In this document: in pieces, positions 26,465 through 35,992 of the stretch
Numbering within the stretch: position 1 is the first letter of the stretch
Layout: every line of letters begins with the position of its first letter
Assembly (NCBI GenBank): GCA_041538025.1
Contig: JBGOEV010000006.1
Span: 9,327 to 73,326, forward strand
DNA length: 64,000 bases
DNA from: Thermosaccharophagus gerlachensis
GTDB lineage: Bacteria > Armatimonadota > Fervidibacteria > Fervidibacterales > Thermosaccharophagaceae
Direction of reading: 5' to 3'
Program-made: the position numbers and the translations under genes
Notes under the pieces: generated by a model
Databases searched by the model: none
What the model saw: only the letters and a program-made list of their open reading frames with translations
What the model was told of the DNA's origin: nothing

Positions 26465-28603
26465 ATGCATTTAATGGCTATTCCTATTGGTAGGCTTGGC
26501 TCTCGCTTCTCGCTCCTGTTTGATCCATGGGCAAATTGTGTTCATCATTCAGCTCTCGGCAGATGGTTTGATTTACCGACAGACTTAGCTATCGGGATTG
26601 AGAGCGATGGCATCTTTAAAGCCTTCCCATTCACGAAGCGTTATGAGCATTTTGAGGTAGTTGAACAGAAGCTACAGATGTGTGGCGTATCATTCACTGG
26701 GCGTTCGTTATCTCTTGGGTTGGGGATGAATGTTGAATTCATCTCCCCGTTCTATCCGCTTGATGAATGGACATCTCTTGCACCTGTTTTCCTCATCAGG
26801 TTAAGAGTCTTCCCTGTTGAACGCCTGTTTTGGTCATCACCACAAAGGAAGGCTAAAAGGGGAAGGGTTTTCATTCGTATCCAAAGGGATGACATGCATC
26901 TATCACCATCCTTTGACAGGTTAAAAATTTCGTATCAAGTTCCAAAGGTGATACGGCGCAACGACCAACAAATGTGTGATACTGCGTGCGAAGCATGGTT
27001 GTGCGAAGAACGGATACTACCGATAACTCAAGGGGGCGCTTTGCTGGAAGATGGGATTGAATACGAGTTTGACTTATCAAGTCAGCAAACACCACATTTT
27101 GATGTTGTCTGGTGCGCCTTTGTTGATGAACCAGTCCTGACCATCTTTGGTGAACCAGCATCGTTCAAGTATAGGTGGTTGTTCAGCGACGTTGATTCCG
27201 TAGCTCAATTTACGAGCACACACATGGATGAGATGTTACACAAGACCAACACTTTTGAAAGCTTGTTTGATGAAGCCTCGTTGAGCAAGTCGCAATCAGA
27301 TTTAATGAAATTCGCTTTCCAGAATTTCTTGCTTAACACATGGTGGGTTGTTAAAGAAGATGGCACTGACTGGTTTAGCGTCTGGGAGGGTTCTTGCCAC
27401 TATCATAGCACCATTGATGTTGAATACAACTGTGCCCTTTTCTACCTAATGCTGTGGAGCGACCTCCTTGAGATGCTTCTGGATGAATGGGCTCAGTTTG
27501 AGATGAAGGACGATGTCGGAAGCTACTTGGCTCACGATATGGGGTTTGGGCTTGAGATAGGAAAACAAGGATATCATCATCCAATGCAAGTGGAAGAGAA
27601 CGCTAACTTCATACTTATGCTTTTTTGCTTCTGGCTGTGGACGGCAAAAAACGAAGTGATTGAACGTCATCACGAGCTATGTAAACGGTTAACCGAATAC
27701 TTTGAACGGAGTGACACAACCGGAGATGGGCTTCCAAAACTTGGTGTTGCAAACACTATTGATGACGCATCGCCAGCAGTCCAATATGGTAGGGAGCAAA
27801 TTTACCTTGCTGTAAAAACCATGTGTGCATCCCATGCTGCCTCTATAATTGCTGAAGCGCTCGGCGATAACGAATGGGCTCAGCGATGCCGTAGTATTGT
27901 TGAGCGCATACGCAAAACAATAGATAAAGAGGGTTGGCTTGGTGACCACTATGCTGTCTGCCTTGACAGGTATGCAGACGGTTTAGTTGATGTTTGGACA
28001 GGAGAAGAGCTAAAGGGTGAGCTACGCGGTTGGGATGCCTATTCAATCTATACTGCTAATGGCTTGCTTTACTTGCTGTTATGCGATGAGTTACCGCAGG
28101 TCAATTTGACGAGGATGAAGACAGACATTCTGAATGCTTATATGAAGACGCTCACGGAATACGGTTGCACACATACAAATGTTGATGTGGGTAATCTTTG
28201 GGTGTCACAAAACATATGGCGTGATATCATCGCTTCATACATTGGCTTGAACTTGCCGGACAACTCAAGCCGTTATTTTGCCCTCCAAGAAATGATGAAC
28301 ACAGGTTCGCTTGTAAAGGGCTTCATTGATACGCACTTCTTAAATAACCTTTGTTTCTATCCACGTGGCATCACTTCTATTGGTTACTTACTGTCCCACT
28401 GTGGTTTCAGATTGAACAGGAGAAAAGGCATCGTTAAGTTGAAACGCAATTCACTTTATCCATGCCGAATACCACTCCTGCCTCTGGCTAACTGGGAGGA
28501 GGGTTTAATACCGTTCGTCGTTTACGAGCTTGCCAATGGAGAAATGAAATCCTTTATTACATGTGCGGAAGCACTTGAAGGGTTAAAAATTGAATGGGTT
28601 TGA
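26465..28603 (+). CDS. GH52-like six-hairpin glycosidase
   Basis: Probable cytoplasmic glycosidase (712 residues, no signal peptide). The N-terminal VHHSALGRWF followed by AIGIESDGIFKAFPF resembles the start of GH52 beta-xylosidases (HHSPIGA and a similar IGxE segment). The central part, WEGSCHYHSTIDVEYN, YLAHDMGFGLEIG and HPMQVEENANFILML, has the pattern of alpha/alpha-barrel enzymes of the GH52/GH116/DUF4965 group. Glu or Asp residues in those motifs are candidate catalytic groups. GTG at 26456 lies in the ribosome-binding site, so the ATG at 26465 is chosen. No close match is recognised, so family assignment is tentative. It follows the ParB-like gene by 50 bases. Confidence 0.6.
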   Translation: MHLMAIPIGRLGSRFSLLFDPWANCVHHSALGRWFDLPTDLAIGIESDGIFKAFPFTKRYEHFEVVEQKLQMCGVSFTGRSLSLGLGMNVEFISPFYPLDEWTSLAPVFLIRLRVFPVERLFWSSPQRKAKRGRVFIRIQRDDMHLSPSFDRLKISYQVPKVIRRNDQQMCDTACEAWLCEERILPITQGGALLEDGIEYEFDLSSQQTPHFDVVWCAFVDEPVLTIFGEPASFKYRWLFSDVDSVAQFTSTHMDEMLHKTNTFESLFDEASLSKSQSDLMKFAFQNFLLNTWWVVKEDGTDWFSVWEGSCHYHSTIDVEYNCALFYLMLWSDLLEMLLDEWAQFEMKDDVGSYLAHDMGFGLEIGKQGYHHPMQVEENANFILMLFCFWLWTAKNEVIERHHELCKRLTEYFERSDTTGDGLPKLGVANTIDDASPAVQYGREQIYLAVKTMCASHAASIIAEALGDNEWAQRCRSIVERIRKTIDKEGWLGDHYAVCLDRYADGLVDVWTGEELKGELRGWDAYSIYTANGLLYLLLCDELPQVNLTRMKTDILNAYMKTLTEYGCTHTNVDVGNLWVSQNIWRDIIASYIGLNLPDNSSRYFALQEMMNTGSLVKGFIDTHFLNNLCFYPRGITSIGYLLSHCGFRLNRRKGIVKLKRNSLYPCRIPLLPLANWEEGLIPFVVYELANGEMKSFITCAEALEGLKIEWV

Positions 28604-28768
28604 TAGCTTGCCAATGAGTGCGCCTATAAAGTCTTGAGTGCCTCAGAGCCAAACGCAAGTTTTGCTTGAAAGCAATGGCACTCCTATGGTGCAACGGATA
28701 TGGTGACTTCTACCTGAGCTTAAAATCGGATCTCTCAGATGCACCCAGTGGCTACTTTATGGCTAACC

Positions 28769-29716
28769 TTAAAAGCCTCCACCTGACTTACACCATGCTT
28801 CATAAAAGACTCGCTTAGTTGCAGCAAGGACAGTTTTAATGTCCTGATCTGGCAGAGGCTTTATTTCAAAAGTGAGCCATGGAAGTTTAGTTGGAACGCT
28901 TCGCCTCAGGTAACCACTGTAAATCAAAGCCTCAATGAATACACGCAACTCCTCAATGTCATTCTCGCCGCCCTCTATCCCGAACGGCGGGTGTTGATCA
29001 CCGTAAAGTGGGTGTGATGGTTGTTTAACACAGTTCCCAACGTGCACATGTATTAAGTGCTCGCCGAGGGTAGCCATGCAGTCTTCTGGGGTTTCATTCA
29101 GCAACGGAAGATGGCTCAAGTCAATGCATATACCAAAGTTATCCACATGTTCCTTAACTTCTTCAGCAACCTGAGCTGCATCAACGCTCGGACCGATGAG
29201 ACACTTCCTATCCACATCCCTATCAAACGATTCAAGCGTAATCGTTAACGGCTTTCTGCCCGGTGGTGTCTTTTCCTGCGCATACCGACAGACTGAGACA
29301 ATTGATTCGACAAGCTTTTTCATCGCTGCACTTTTGTGTTCTTCTCCCGGGTATGGTCCGCTGAGCATCCCCATTATAGCAGCACCCAACTCGTAAGCTT
29401 CGTCAACAGCTTCCTTCAAAGCTTCAACCGCTTTTGAGCGCTCATCATCGTCAAGCGAACTTGGATTAAGCTTATTCCAGAGCAATATCGGTTGAGCAGC
29501 AAATCCTACCTCCATATGAGCATCTTCAAGGACCTTCCTTATTTGCTTCCTCGTTTGGTCATCAGGGATATGCGTTAGCTCAATGACTTGAAAGAATTCG
29601 TCGTTTGCGATCTCACGAATAGTTTCAAGGGCTGCTTTCGGATCACGAGCTGCATGTGGAAAAGCCATGAAATGCACAATGCCGATGTGAAGGCTCCCTT
29701 GATATAGCTTGCTCAT
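28769..29716 (-). CDS. Sugar phosphate isomerase/epimerase family protein
   Basis: Xylose-isomerase-like TIM barrel of 315 residues, cytoplasmic. Likely metal ligands are the Glu in TITLESFDRD, the Asp and His in CIDLSHLPLL, and the HVHVGNC segment, with the final Glu in LTFEIKPL. Members isomerise or epimerise sugars or keto-sugars; the substrate is unknown. GGGGGGAGAAAG precedes the ATG. It is convergent with the GH52-like gene and divergent from the ferredoxin-tailed aldo/keto reductase, suggesting a local sugar-catabolic neighbourhood. It is one of three such barrels in the window (others at 40.7 and 61.7 kb), and they are clearly different from each other. Confidence 0.87.
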   Translation of the reverse strand: MSKLYQGSLHIGIVHFMAFPHAARDPKAALETIREIANDEFFQVIELTHIPDDQTRKQIRKVLEDAHMEVGFAAQPILLWNKLNPSSLDDDERSKAVEALKEAVDEAYELGAAIMGMLSGPYPGEEHKSAAMKKLVESIVSVCRYAQEKTPPGRKPLTITLESFDRDVDRKCLIGPSVDAAQVAEEVKEHVDNFGICIDLSHLPLLNETPEDCMATLGEHLIHVHVGNCVKQPSHPLYGDQHPPFGIEGGENDIEELRVFIEALIYSGYLRRSVPTKLPWLTFEIKPLPDQDIKTVLAATKRVFYEAWCKSGGGF

Positions 29717-29862
29717 CTTTCTCCCCCCTTAACCTTTCGTTGCGAATGTCCCGCCTCTACGCCATACTAAATGTGACCGCAATGGTGATTCAAATAAAGT
29801 ATAGCCACAGATGAACCACATGAAGGTTGGCTAAAAACCACCTGTGGAGAGGAGGGGTAGAG

Positions 29863-31011
29863 ATGCAATACCGCAGACTTGGGCGAACGGGACTAACAGT
29901 TTCTGCGCTTGGTTTTGGGTGCATGCGTTTGCCGAAGTTGAAGGATAACCCAAGGGTGGTTGATAGGGATGCTTCTGTGGAGCTTTTCATGCGGGCGTAT
30001 GAGCTTGGTGTTAACTTCTTTGATACAGCATACCTGTATGACGGTGGCGATAGTGAGAGAGCGCTCGGCGAATTCTTAAAGCATGTCCCGAGGGAGAAAG
30101 TCATTATTCAAGACAAGAACCCAGTTGGGCATCAATGGTGGCAACTGCCCGGGAATGAAGCGCCAGCATCGCTGTGGCGTAGATGCCTTGAGGAGATGCT
30201 TGAAAGGCTTGGGGTAGATTACATTGATGTGTGCCTTTTCCATGACACACAATTGGTCACATTCAGGATACTTGTGAAGGCTAAAAACGGATTGCTTCAA
30301 GAGGCGTTGAAAGCAAAAGAGGAAGGACTCATTAAACACATAGGTTTCTCATCGCACGATATACCGTTCCACATCATCAGCATGATAGAGATGTCAGATG
30401 GAGCGATTGAATCCATTGTCATCCAATACAACTTGCTTGACAGGCGGAACGAACCAGTCATTGACTACTGTCGTAAAAACGATATCGGTGTTGCGATTAT
30501 GGGACCTATAGGTGGCGGGAGGCTAATTCACCCCTCCGAAGTGTATCAGAAGGCTCTCGGTGCCCATAGCACGCCAGAGCTCGCTCTCCGCTTTGTCCTT
30601 TCAAACCCGGGTGTTAGCACAGCTATGTCTGGAATGAACAGCTTAGACCAACTTGAGCAGAATGCTGCTGTAGCTTCTGATATGAAGCCCCTCTCAAGCG
30701 AAGAGCTTGAACTCATTGATAAGATCCAGAAGGAGAATGAGCGTCTCCTTAACCTCTACTGCACTGGTTGTAACTACTGCATGCCTTGCCCGAATGGAGT
30801 GAATATACCAGCGAACTTCGCAGCATTAATAACGCTACGTGTGCATGGGTTAAAACAACTTGCTATAAACCAATACAAGGCATTAGGTGAAGCAAATGCA
30901 GAGGCATGTGTTAACTGTGGTGAATGTGTCGGTAAATGCCCCCAGCACATTGACATACCAAACAGGATTAAAGAAGTAGCGGAGACATTCTCGGCACTAT
31001 GCAAGCAATAG
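29863..31011 (+). CDS. Aldo/keto reductase with C-terminal 4Fe-4S domain
   Basis: Cytoplasmic oxidoreductase of 382 residues. The start MQYRRLGRTGLTVSALGFGCMRLP is the standard aldo/keto reductase N-terminus and fixes the ATG at 29863 behind GGAGGGGTAGAG. The catalytic Asp and Tyr are in FFDTAYLYDGGDSE. The last 90 residues add a ferredoxin-like module with Cys clusters CTGCNYCMPCP and CVNCGECVGKCP, enough for one or two 4Fe-4S clusters. Electrons could therefore come from ferredoxin as well as NADPH. The substrate is unknown. Proteins with this fusion are widespread in anaerobes and thermophiles. Confidence 0.92.
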   Translation: MQYRRLGRTGLTVSALGFGCMRLPKLKDNPRVVDRDASVELFMRAYELGVNFFDTAYLYDGGDSERALGEFLKHVPREKVIIQDKNPVGHQWWQLPGNEAPASLWRRCLEEMLERLGVDYIDVCLFHDTQLVTFRILVKAKNGLLQEALKAKEEGLIKHIGFSSHDIPFHIISMIEMSDGAIESIVIQYNLLDRRNEPVIDYCRKNDIGVAIMGPIGGGRLIHPSEVYQKALGAHSTPELALRFVLSNPGVSTAMSGMNSLDQLEQNAAVASDMKPLSSEELELIDKIQKENERLLNLYCTGCNYCMPCPNGVNIPANFAALITLRVHGLKQLAINQYKALGEANAEACVNCGECVGKCPQHIDIPNRIKEVAETFSALCKQ

Positions 31012-31032
31012 TTGAAGTAGGCTTCTGATTCG

Positions 31033-32598
31033 TCATTGGTTCAACTTGGAGAGCAATGTAGGGATTACCTTGTCAAGGAGGGCAAATGCCTCTTCCTTCG
31101 TTTTTACTTCACCTTTAAGTTGTGCCTCGGTGACTATTTGCAACGCCTTACCGATAATTGGACCTTGCGGTAAGCCATAACGCTCCATAACATCATTGCC
31201 ACTTAAAAGTTTTGGTTGGGCATTAAGCATCTTGATCTGGTTGTAGGTTTGCATTAGGGTGAGGAGCAAACGCATATGGTCAATCATCTGCTCAAGCGTC
31301 ATATCAGGACCGCGTGTGGCGAGCAAGTCCGCAAACGAGACGATAACAACAACCAACCCAATCTCCTCATTACCTATCCAGAATCTTCTTAGCCCCCTGT
31401 TAGTAAGCGCTTTAGCTTTAGCGAGCGACAACGGGCGCATATGCATCCTGATAGATTGAGCGATAAGATGTTTTTCTCGCTTGCTCAATTTCAAGCGCTC
31501 GCATATCCGCTCGGCTATTTCAGCACCAGCCACCTCATGACCAAAGAAATGTAAATCGCCGTCTTCGTCGCAACGCATCGTCAACGGTTTACCAATGTCA
31601 TGGAGAAGGGTTGCCATTTTAAGAGCAAACATGCCAGTGCGACGCTCAACAAATGGATGCATGAACCTTTCAATGTGTTTCCTCAACTCCTCATACAACG
31701 GGATCCCGACTTCCCTCAGCTCTTCCTCAAGCCAAGAAATCCCATCAACCATCATTTCAACAAACCTAACAGCCTCAACTGAGTGCCTGAAGCCATCAAG
31801 ATGATGGTAACCTTGAGCTGGAACATTTTTCAAGTCTTCAAGTTCGGGGATAATTATGTTGAGCAAGCCGACTTCATCCATTGCTGTAAGCATCTTTGAG
31901 CCGCAATCGGACTGTAGCGAGAATGCAAATTCATCCCTCACACGCTCCCATGAGCAGCGTCTTTCATCCAAACACTTCTTTAAGAGCCAGCTGTGCTCCT
32001 TTATTGAATTGAGGGTTTGCGGGGCTATATCAAACTTCAATGTGGCAGCGAAACGAAACGCACGCAACATCCTAACGGGATCTTGCCTTATCAACTCTTC
32101 CTCTATGCCAGCGTGCATCCTGATAATGCCGTTTTTAAAATCCTCATACCCGCTGGATCTTTCCGGGAGCTGCAATTCTGCTATCACTTTATCGCCTTCG
32201 CACCTGAGCGATGAGAGTGGTATTGCAAAGGCATTTATAGTGAAGTCGCGGTTCATCAGATCCTTCTCAAGCGAGCCTTCAATTCCAGTGATGTCAAAAT
32301 GCAGTAGTCTTTCTCCATCTGCTCTTATGACAACTCTTGCTACCTTTGGCTCCTCATGCATCCGAATGAGTCTTCCAGAAAGGGCATTAGACAGAGCTTG
32401 AGCGTAGCCAAATGGGTCACCATCTACTGCCATGTCTACATCGTTTGAGATTAGACCCATGAGAGCGTCACGGACAAACCCACCAACGAGGTATGCACAA
32501 ACACCCTCTTTCTCTGCAACCAGCAGGGCGCATTTTATAGCGTGCCAGTGTTCCTCAGGCAGTTTCGGAAGAACCACTTCAAGCTTGCGGAGCGCCAT
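31033..32598 (-). CDS. cca: CCA-adding tRNA nucleotidyltransferase with HD domain
   Basis: Adds or repairs the 3' CCA end of tRNA (class II nucleotidyltransferase). The head has VGGFVRDALMG and the catalytic DVDMAVDGD (two Asp), followed by the neck region RMLRAFRFAATLKFDI. A C-terminal HD domain, LLHDIGKP near residue 333, may give phosphatase or phosphodiesterase activity as in other HD-carrying members. At 521 residues it is longer than the minimal enzyme because of the HD part. GGGGTGAAGTG precedes the ATG. It lies 9 bases downstream of the galactokinase-like gene and is co-transcribed with it. Some bacteria split A-adding and CC-adding enzymes; that cannot be excluded. Confidence 0.9.
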   Translation of the reverse strand: MALRKLEVVLPKLPEEHWHAIKCALLVAEKEGVCAYLVGGFVRDALMGLISNDVDMAVDGDPFGYAQALSNALSGRLIRMHEEPKVARVVIRADGERLLHFDITGIEGSLEKDLMNRDFTINAFAIPLSSLRCEGDKVIAELQLPERSSGYEDFKNGIIRMHAGIEEELIRQDPVRMLRAFRFAATLKFDIAPQTLNSIKEHSWLLKKCLDERRCSWERVRDEFAFSLQSDCGSKMLTAMDEVGLLNIIIPELEDLKNVPAQGYHHLDGFRHSVEAVRFVEMMVDGISWLEEELREVGIPLYEELRKHIERFMHPFVERRTGMFALKMATLLHDIGKPLTMRCDEDGDLHFFGHEVAGAEIAERICERLKLSKREKHLIAQSIRMHMRPLSLAKAKALTNRGLRRFWIGNEEIGLVVVIVSFADLLATRGPDMTLEQMIDHMRLLLTLMQTYNQIKMLNAQPKLLSGNDVMERYGLPQGPIIGKALQIVTEAQLKGEVKTKEEAFALLDKVIPTLLSKLNQ

Positions 32599-32607
32599 AT
32601 TTTCACT

Positions 32608-34278
32608 TCACCCCTCAGGTAAGCTGACCACACAAGAACCAGCTATCGGAGTCGCGATTACATAGCAAGGTTTTTGTCCTTTAGGCTCATAATAGCGCTT
32701 GGTCATCTCTTCAATTAGCTTTTCCACAGCGTCCTCTCTCGCCAAAGCCATCATGCAACCCCCAAGACCAGCACCAGAAAGTTGAGCACCTATAACACCA
32801 TCAACGCTGTTTGCCACATCAACCATAAAGTCAATTGAGATGGTGCTACATCTATAGCTACCCGGTTGACGCCAAAGCTCAGCCTCAATTGCCTCCTCAC
32901 CGAGGCGTTCGCATTTTTTAATCAGGCGATTCAGATGAGCATCATCACATCTGGTTTCATACTTGCGCATGCGACCTCTTTTGTCCATCTTCGCTACCCT
33001 ATCACCATCGTGTGATATCTTCATTAGCAAACCAAGTTCATTGACATGCTCACCCTGAAGCAACTCTATAAAGCGCCTGCTGCGCTCGCATTCCGAGATG
33101 CCGAAAAGACAGACGCCCCTTATTGGGTATCCATGCTTCGGTGATGCATGTGTGGAAGCGACTTTGAAAGCGTGCTCATGCTGTTCGCTCGGTAGCGATG
33201 CCAAAATGCTATGGAGTGATGCTATCATCGGGAGCTCAAGGATCAACTTGTAGATTTTAGGAACACTCCCAATCGTGCATATGTTGATATCGCTGAGTTG
33301 ATAAACTTTCTCACGAAGCTCTGGATGACGAGCCAGCATAAGCATGAGACCAAACTCATAGCAAGCCACGCGCTGATTGAATATATCACGGGCACCACCA
33401 CTCTTTTGAGCCACCTCAAGCGAGTGAAAAACGACAACCTTTAACCCTTTCGGGAATGGGCTATAGCTGATGGAGAGAGGGTTCGTCCTTATGTGCGATA
33501 CACATCCCTGTCTGGAATACTTTATTGCAGCGTGGTCACCAGCCCCACCCCTTGTGCCAACATACCACTCTCCATAGCCGCATAGCCTGACGAATTCTTC
33601 ATCATTGATCCTCAACCCATTGAGCGCAACCAAAGCTTCGCTTGCAATCATGAACAAAGCAGAGGATGAAGCAAGCCCAGCAGATGGTGGCACATCACCA
33701 TAAGCAACTAAGTCCATGCCCTTCAACTTTAATTTGAATGTGCTGTCGTTTTCCCTCAAGTGTTCTTGGAGCATAACAGCTGCTCCTTTGATATAATCCG
33801 TCCAATGAATTTGCTCTCCGTGCTTTCTTTTCTCCTCAACTTGAGCCATCGTCCACCTATCCCACTCGGAAATGCTTGCTAACTTCCTTGGAGGTATAGA
33901 TTCGCTGATTCGGAATTGGGCTTTTGTATACTTCACCCACTCAACATTGTGTGCGCTTATGACATCGTCACTGCGTGGTGCGACAACGGCGATCAACTCG
34001 GAGCTCAATGTTATTGGGTTAACTATCCCACCACGGTGGTCTATATGCCTTCCCATTAGGTTTATTCTCCCCGGTGCCCTAACGATTGCTACCTTCCTCT
34101 TAAGTCCCCAGAGGTGAGTTGCTAACCTCAAAGTTTTTTCGTATGCACACCTTCGCTCTTTGAGCAATGTTTCATCCCCGCCATATATATCCTTCATGTG
34201 GCGTGCAAATACGCTTTCATCCGATATGAAATTAAGCCACCGTTCCAGCTGAGCAAGTTTTACATTAACTCTGTTCAT
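32608..34278 (-). CDS. Galactokinase-like GHMP sugar kinase, N-terminally extended
   Basis: ATP-dependent sugar kinase of the GHMP superfamily (cytoplasm). All three motifs are present: APGRINLMGRHIDHRGG near residue 75, the phosphate loop PPSAGLASSSALF near 210, and the C-terminal LSGAGLGGCMMAL. Canonical galactokinases have GEHTDYN in the first motif. Here the Glu is replaced by Arg and Tyr by His, while the Asp is kept, so the sugar may not be galactose. There are about 65 residues before motif 1 (usually about 20-35), and 556 residues in total versus about 390. ATG at 34278 follows GGAGGGGGCACTG. No galT or galE is nearby. Confidence 0.78.
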   Translation of the reverse strand: MNRVNVKLAQLERWLNFISDESVFARHMKDIYGGDETLLKERRCAYEKTLRLATHLWGLKRKVAIVRAPGRINLMGRHIDHRGGIVNPITLSSELIAVVAPRSDDVISAHNVEWVKYTKAQFRISESIPPRKLASISEWDRWTMAQVEEKRKHGEQIHWTDYIKGAAVMLQEHLRENDSTFKLKLKGMDLVAYGDVPPSAGLASSSALFMIASEALVALNGLRINDEEFVRLCGYGEWYVGTRGGAGDHAAIKYSRQGCVSHIRTNPLSISYSPFPKGLKVVVFHSLEVAQKSGGARDIFNQRVACYEFGLMLMLARHPELREKVYQLSDINICTIGSVPKIYKLILELPMIASLHSILASLPSEQHEHAFKVASTHASPKHGYPIRGVCLFGISECERSRRFIELLQGEHVNELGLLMKISHDGDRVAKMDKRGRMRKYETRCDDAHLNRLIKKCERLGEEAIEAELWRQPGSYRCSTISIDFMVDVANSVDGVIGAQLSGAGLGGCMMALAREDAVEKLIEEMTKRYYEPKGQKPCYVIATPIAGSCVVSLPEG

Positions 34279-34383
34279 CAGTGCCCCCTCCATCCCAACT
34301 TATCATATCGCAGGTTACACAACTAACTGATGGCACTACGGAAATCTATCTATGAGAGGAATGCGCCATAATTTTTGATTGCT

Positions 34384-34857
34384 ATGGGCAGAGGAAAGAA
34401 GGAAGAGAAATTCGCGAAAGTATGCTCGTTGCTACGCGAGCATGGTGTGCGAATAACCAATGTCAGAAAGGCTGTGGTTAAAGAACTGCTCAATGGTAAA
34501 CAGCATAGGCATGTAGAAGAACTTTGTAGGAAGCTCGCTTCTAAAGGGGTAAGCAGGGCTTCCGTTTACCGAACGCTTTCTTTACTTGAGCATGTCGGCT
34601 TTGTCTCAAAGGTGCTCTATGGCGAGAGGCACAGCCATTTTGAATTCCTCAGCATCGGAGAACACCATGACCATTTAATCTGCATACGCTGTGGGCGTAT
34701 TGTTGAGTTTAAAAGCTCACAAATTGAGCGCCTCCAGAAAGAGATCGCAAAGAAACACTCGTTTGAATTAAAAGGGCATGTGCTTGAAATAAGAGGCATC
34801 TGCCCACAGTGCAAAAGACTAAACAAAGAGCAAGAGAAAACCGTGAAGGATTGCTAA
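34384..34857 (+). CDS. fur: Fur-family metal-responsive repressor
   Basis: DNA-binding metal sensor (iron, zinc or peroxide type cannot be told) of 157 residues. The winged helix is in GVRITNVRKAVVKELL and SRASVYRTLSLLEHVGF. The regulatory His-rich segment GEHHDHLICIRCG and the second Cys pair CPQCKR form the structural zinc site. The ATG at 34384 has no good ribosome-binding site close by; TTG at 34375 is an alternative, with AGAGG about 14 bases upstream. It overlaps the convergent ispH gene by 4 bases at the stop codons. Its targets are not evident, though IspH and several nearby enzymes contain iron-sulfur clusters. Confidence 0.92.
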   Translation: MGRGKKEEKFAKVCSLLREHGVRITNVRKAVVKELLNGKQHRHVEELCRKLASKGVSRASVYRTLSLLEHVGFVSKVLYGERHSHFEFLSIGEHHDHLICIRCGRIVEFKSSQIERLQKEIAKKHSFELKGHVLEIRGICPQCKRLNKEQEKTVKDC

Positions 34858-35825
34858 GAGCATCTTGCGTCATCTTGCAGGTGATGGTGCGGTAGTAACT
34901 CTGGCAATGGGAAGTGCGTGTCTTCCTTAACGAATTCAACCTCTTCAACAATAACATCAGTTGTGCTCATCTTGCGGAGCCTTTCGACAACTTTTGTCAC
35001 AATCGCTTCAGGTGTTGATGCGCTTGCTGTAATTCCGATGACCTCCATCCCACGAAAGTGTTGTGATTCTAATTCATCCGCATCGCTGATAAGGAAGGCA
35101 GGCACCCCAGCACCTATCGCCACTTCGCAAAGTCTCCTTGCATTTGAGCTGTCCACTGAACCAACCACGATAATGCCGTCGCAAATTCTTGATAGGCATT
35201 TTACAGCGGTCTGCCTGTTTCGTGTTGCATAGCATATATCCTCTGATAGCGGTAGCTCAAGGCTCGGGAAACGGCTCCTGAGCGCTTCAATGATTGCATT
35301 TGCTGTATCAACACTTAATGTCGTTTGTGTTAGACAGACAACTTTTTCGGTGTTTGGCAACTGAAGCCCATCAACTTCTTCTATACTGCTTATAACGGTT
35401 ATTTGTTCTGGCGCTTCACCTACTGTTCCTTCAACTTCGTCATGCCCTTTGTGCCCAATCAACACTATTGAGTAACCCTTTGTTGCATACCTCTTCGCCT
35501 CAGCATGCACTTTTTGAACAAGTGGGCATGTGGCATCAATCACCCTTAATCTTTTTAACTTCGCCTGCTCACGAACTGCTGGTGGAACACCATGTGCACT
35601 GAAGATAACGATAGCTCCATCTGGGACTTCATCAAGCGATTGAACGAAAACAACACCCATACTGCGTAGCTCATCAACTACATGCTTGTTATGAACTATT
35701 TGCTTACGAACATAAATTGGGGGGCGGAAAAGTTCAATAGCCTTTTTAACCGTTTCAATTGCGCGCACGACTCCAGCACAAAATCCTCTCGGCTTGGCGA
35801 GCACAATCCTTCTCAAAGTGACCAT
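34854..35825 (-). CDS. ispH: 4-hydroxy-3-methylbut-2-enyl diphosphate reductase
   Basis: Last step of the MEP isoprenoid pathway, producing IPP and DMAPP with a 4Fe-4S cluster (cytoplasm). The three cluster-binding Cys are in GFCAGVVRAI, IDATCPLVQKVH and ICYATRNRQ. VGSVDSSNARRL resembles the family substrate-binding segment. With the ATG at 35825, set by GGAGGTTACAAGG, the protein is 323 residues and starts MVTLRRIVLAKPRGFCAG. The longer frame to 35882 adds 19 residues without family support. It is convergent with fur (4-base overlap at the ends) and divergent from the kinase gene. Confidence 0.96.
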   Translation of the reverse strand: MVTLRRIVLAKPRGFCAGVVRAIETVKKAIELFRPPIYVRKQIVHNKHVVDELRSMGVVFVQSLDEVPDGAIVIFSAHGVPPAVREQAKLKRLRVIDATCPLVQKVHAEAKRYATKGYSIVLIGHKGHDEVEGTVGEAPEQITVISSIEEVDGLQLPNTEKVVCLTQTTLSVDTANAIIEALRSRFPSLELPLSEDICYATRNRQTAVKCLSRICDGIIVVGSVDSSNARRLCEVAIGAGVPAFLISDADELESQHFRGMEVIGITASASTPEAIVTKVVERLRKMSTTDVIVEEVEFVKEDTHFPLPELLPHHHLQDDARCS

Positions 35826-35916
35826 CCTTGTAACCTCCGATGCGATGGTGAGAGAAGCCATTCTTGTTTTCTTGTTTTTCAAACTCTTCTAACGCCCTTC
35901 AAAGAGAAGATTACCA

Positions 35917-35950
35917 CATCATCCCATCTGTCGCCAAAATGGGAATGATG
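35917..35950. repeat. Inverted repeat between ispH and the kinase gene
   Basis: CATCATCCCAT (35917-35927) and ATGGGAATGATG (35939-35950) can pair with one bulged A over 11 base pairs, with an 11-base loop. No T-run follows. It lies between two divergent starts, so an operator or mRNA-leader hairpin is more likely than a terminator. Confidence 0.5.
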
Positions 35951-35992
35951 GGCTAATATGTTGTTTCTGCAAGAAGGGTGGTCAGAGCTGAG

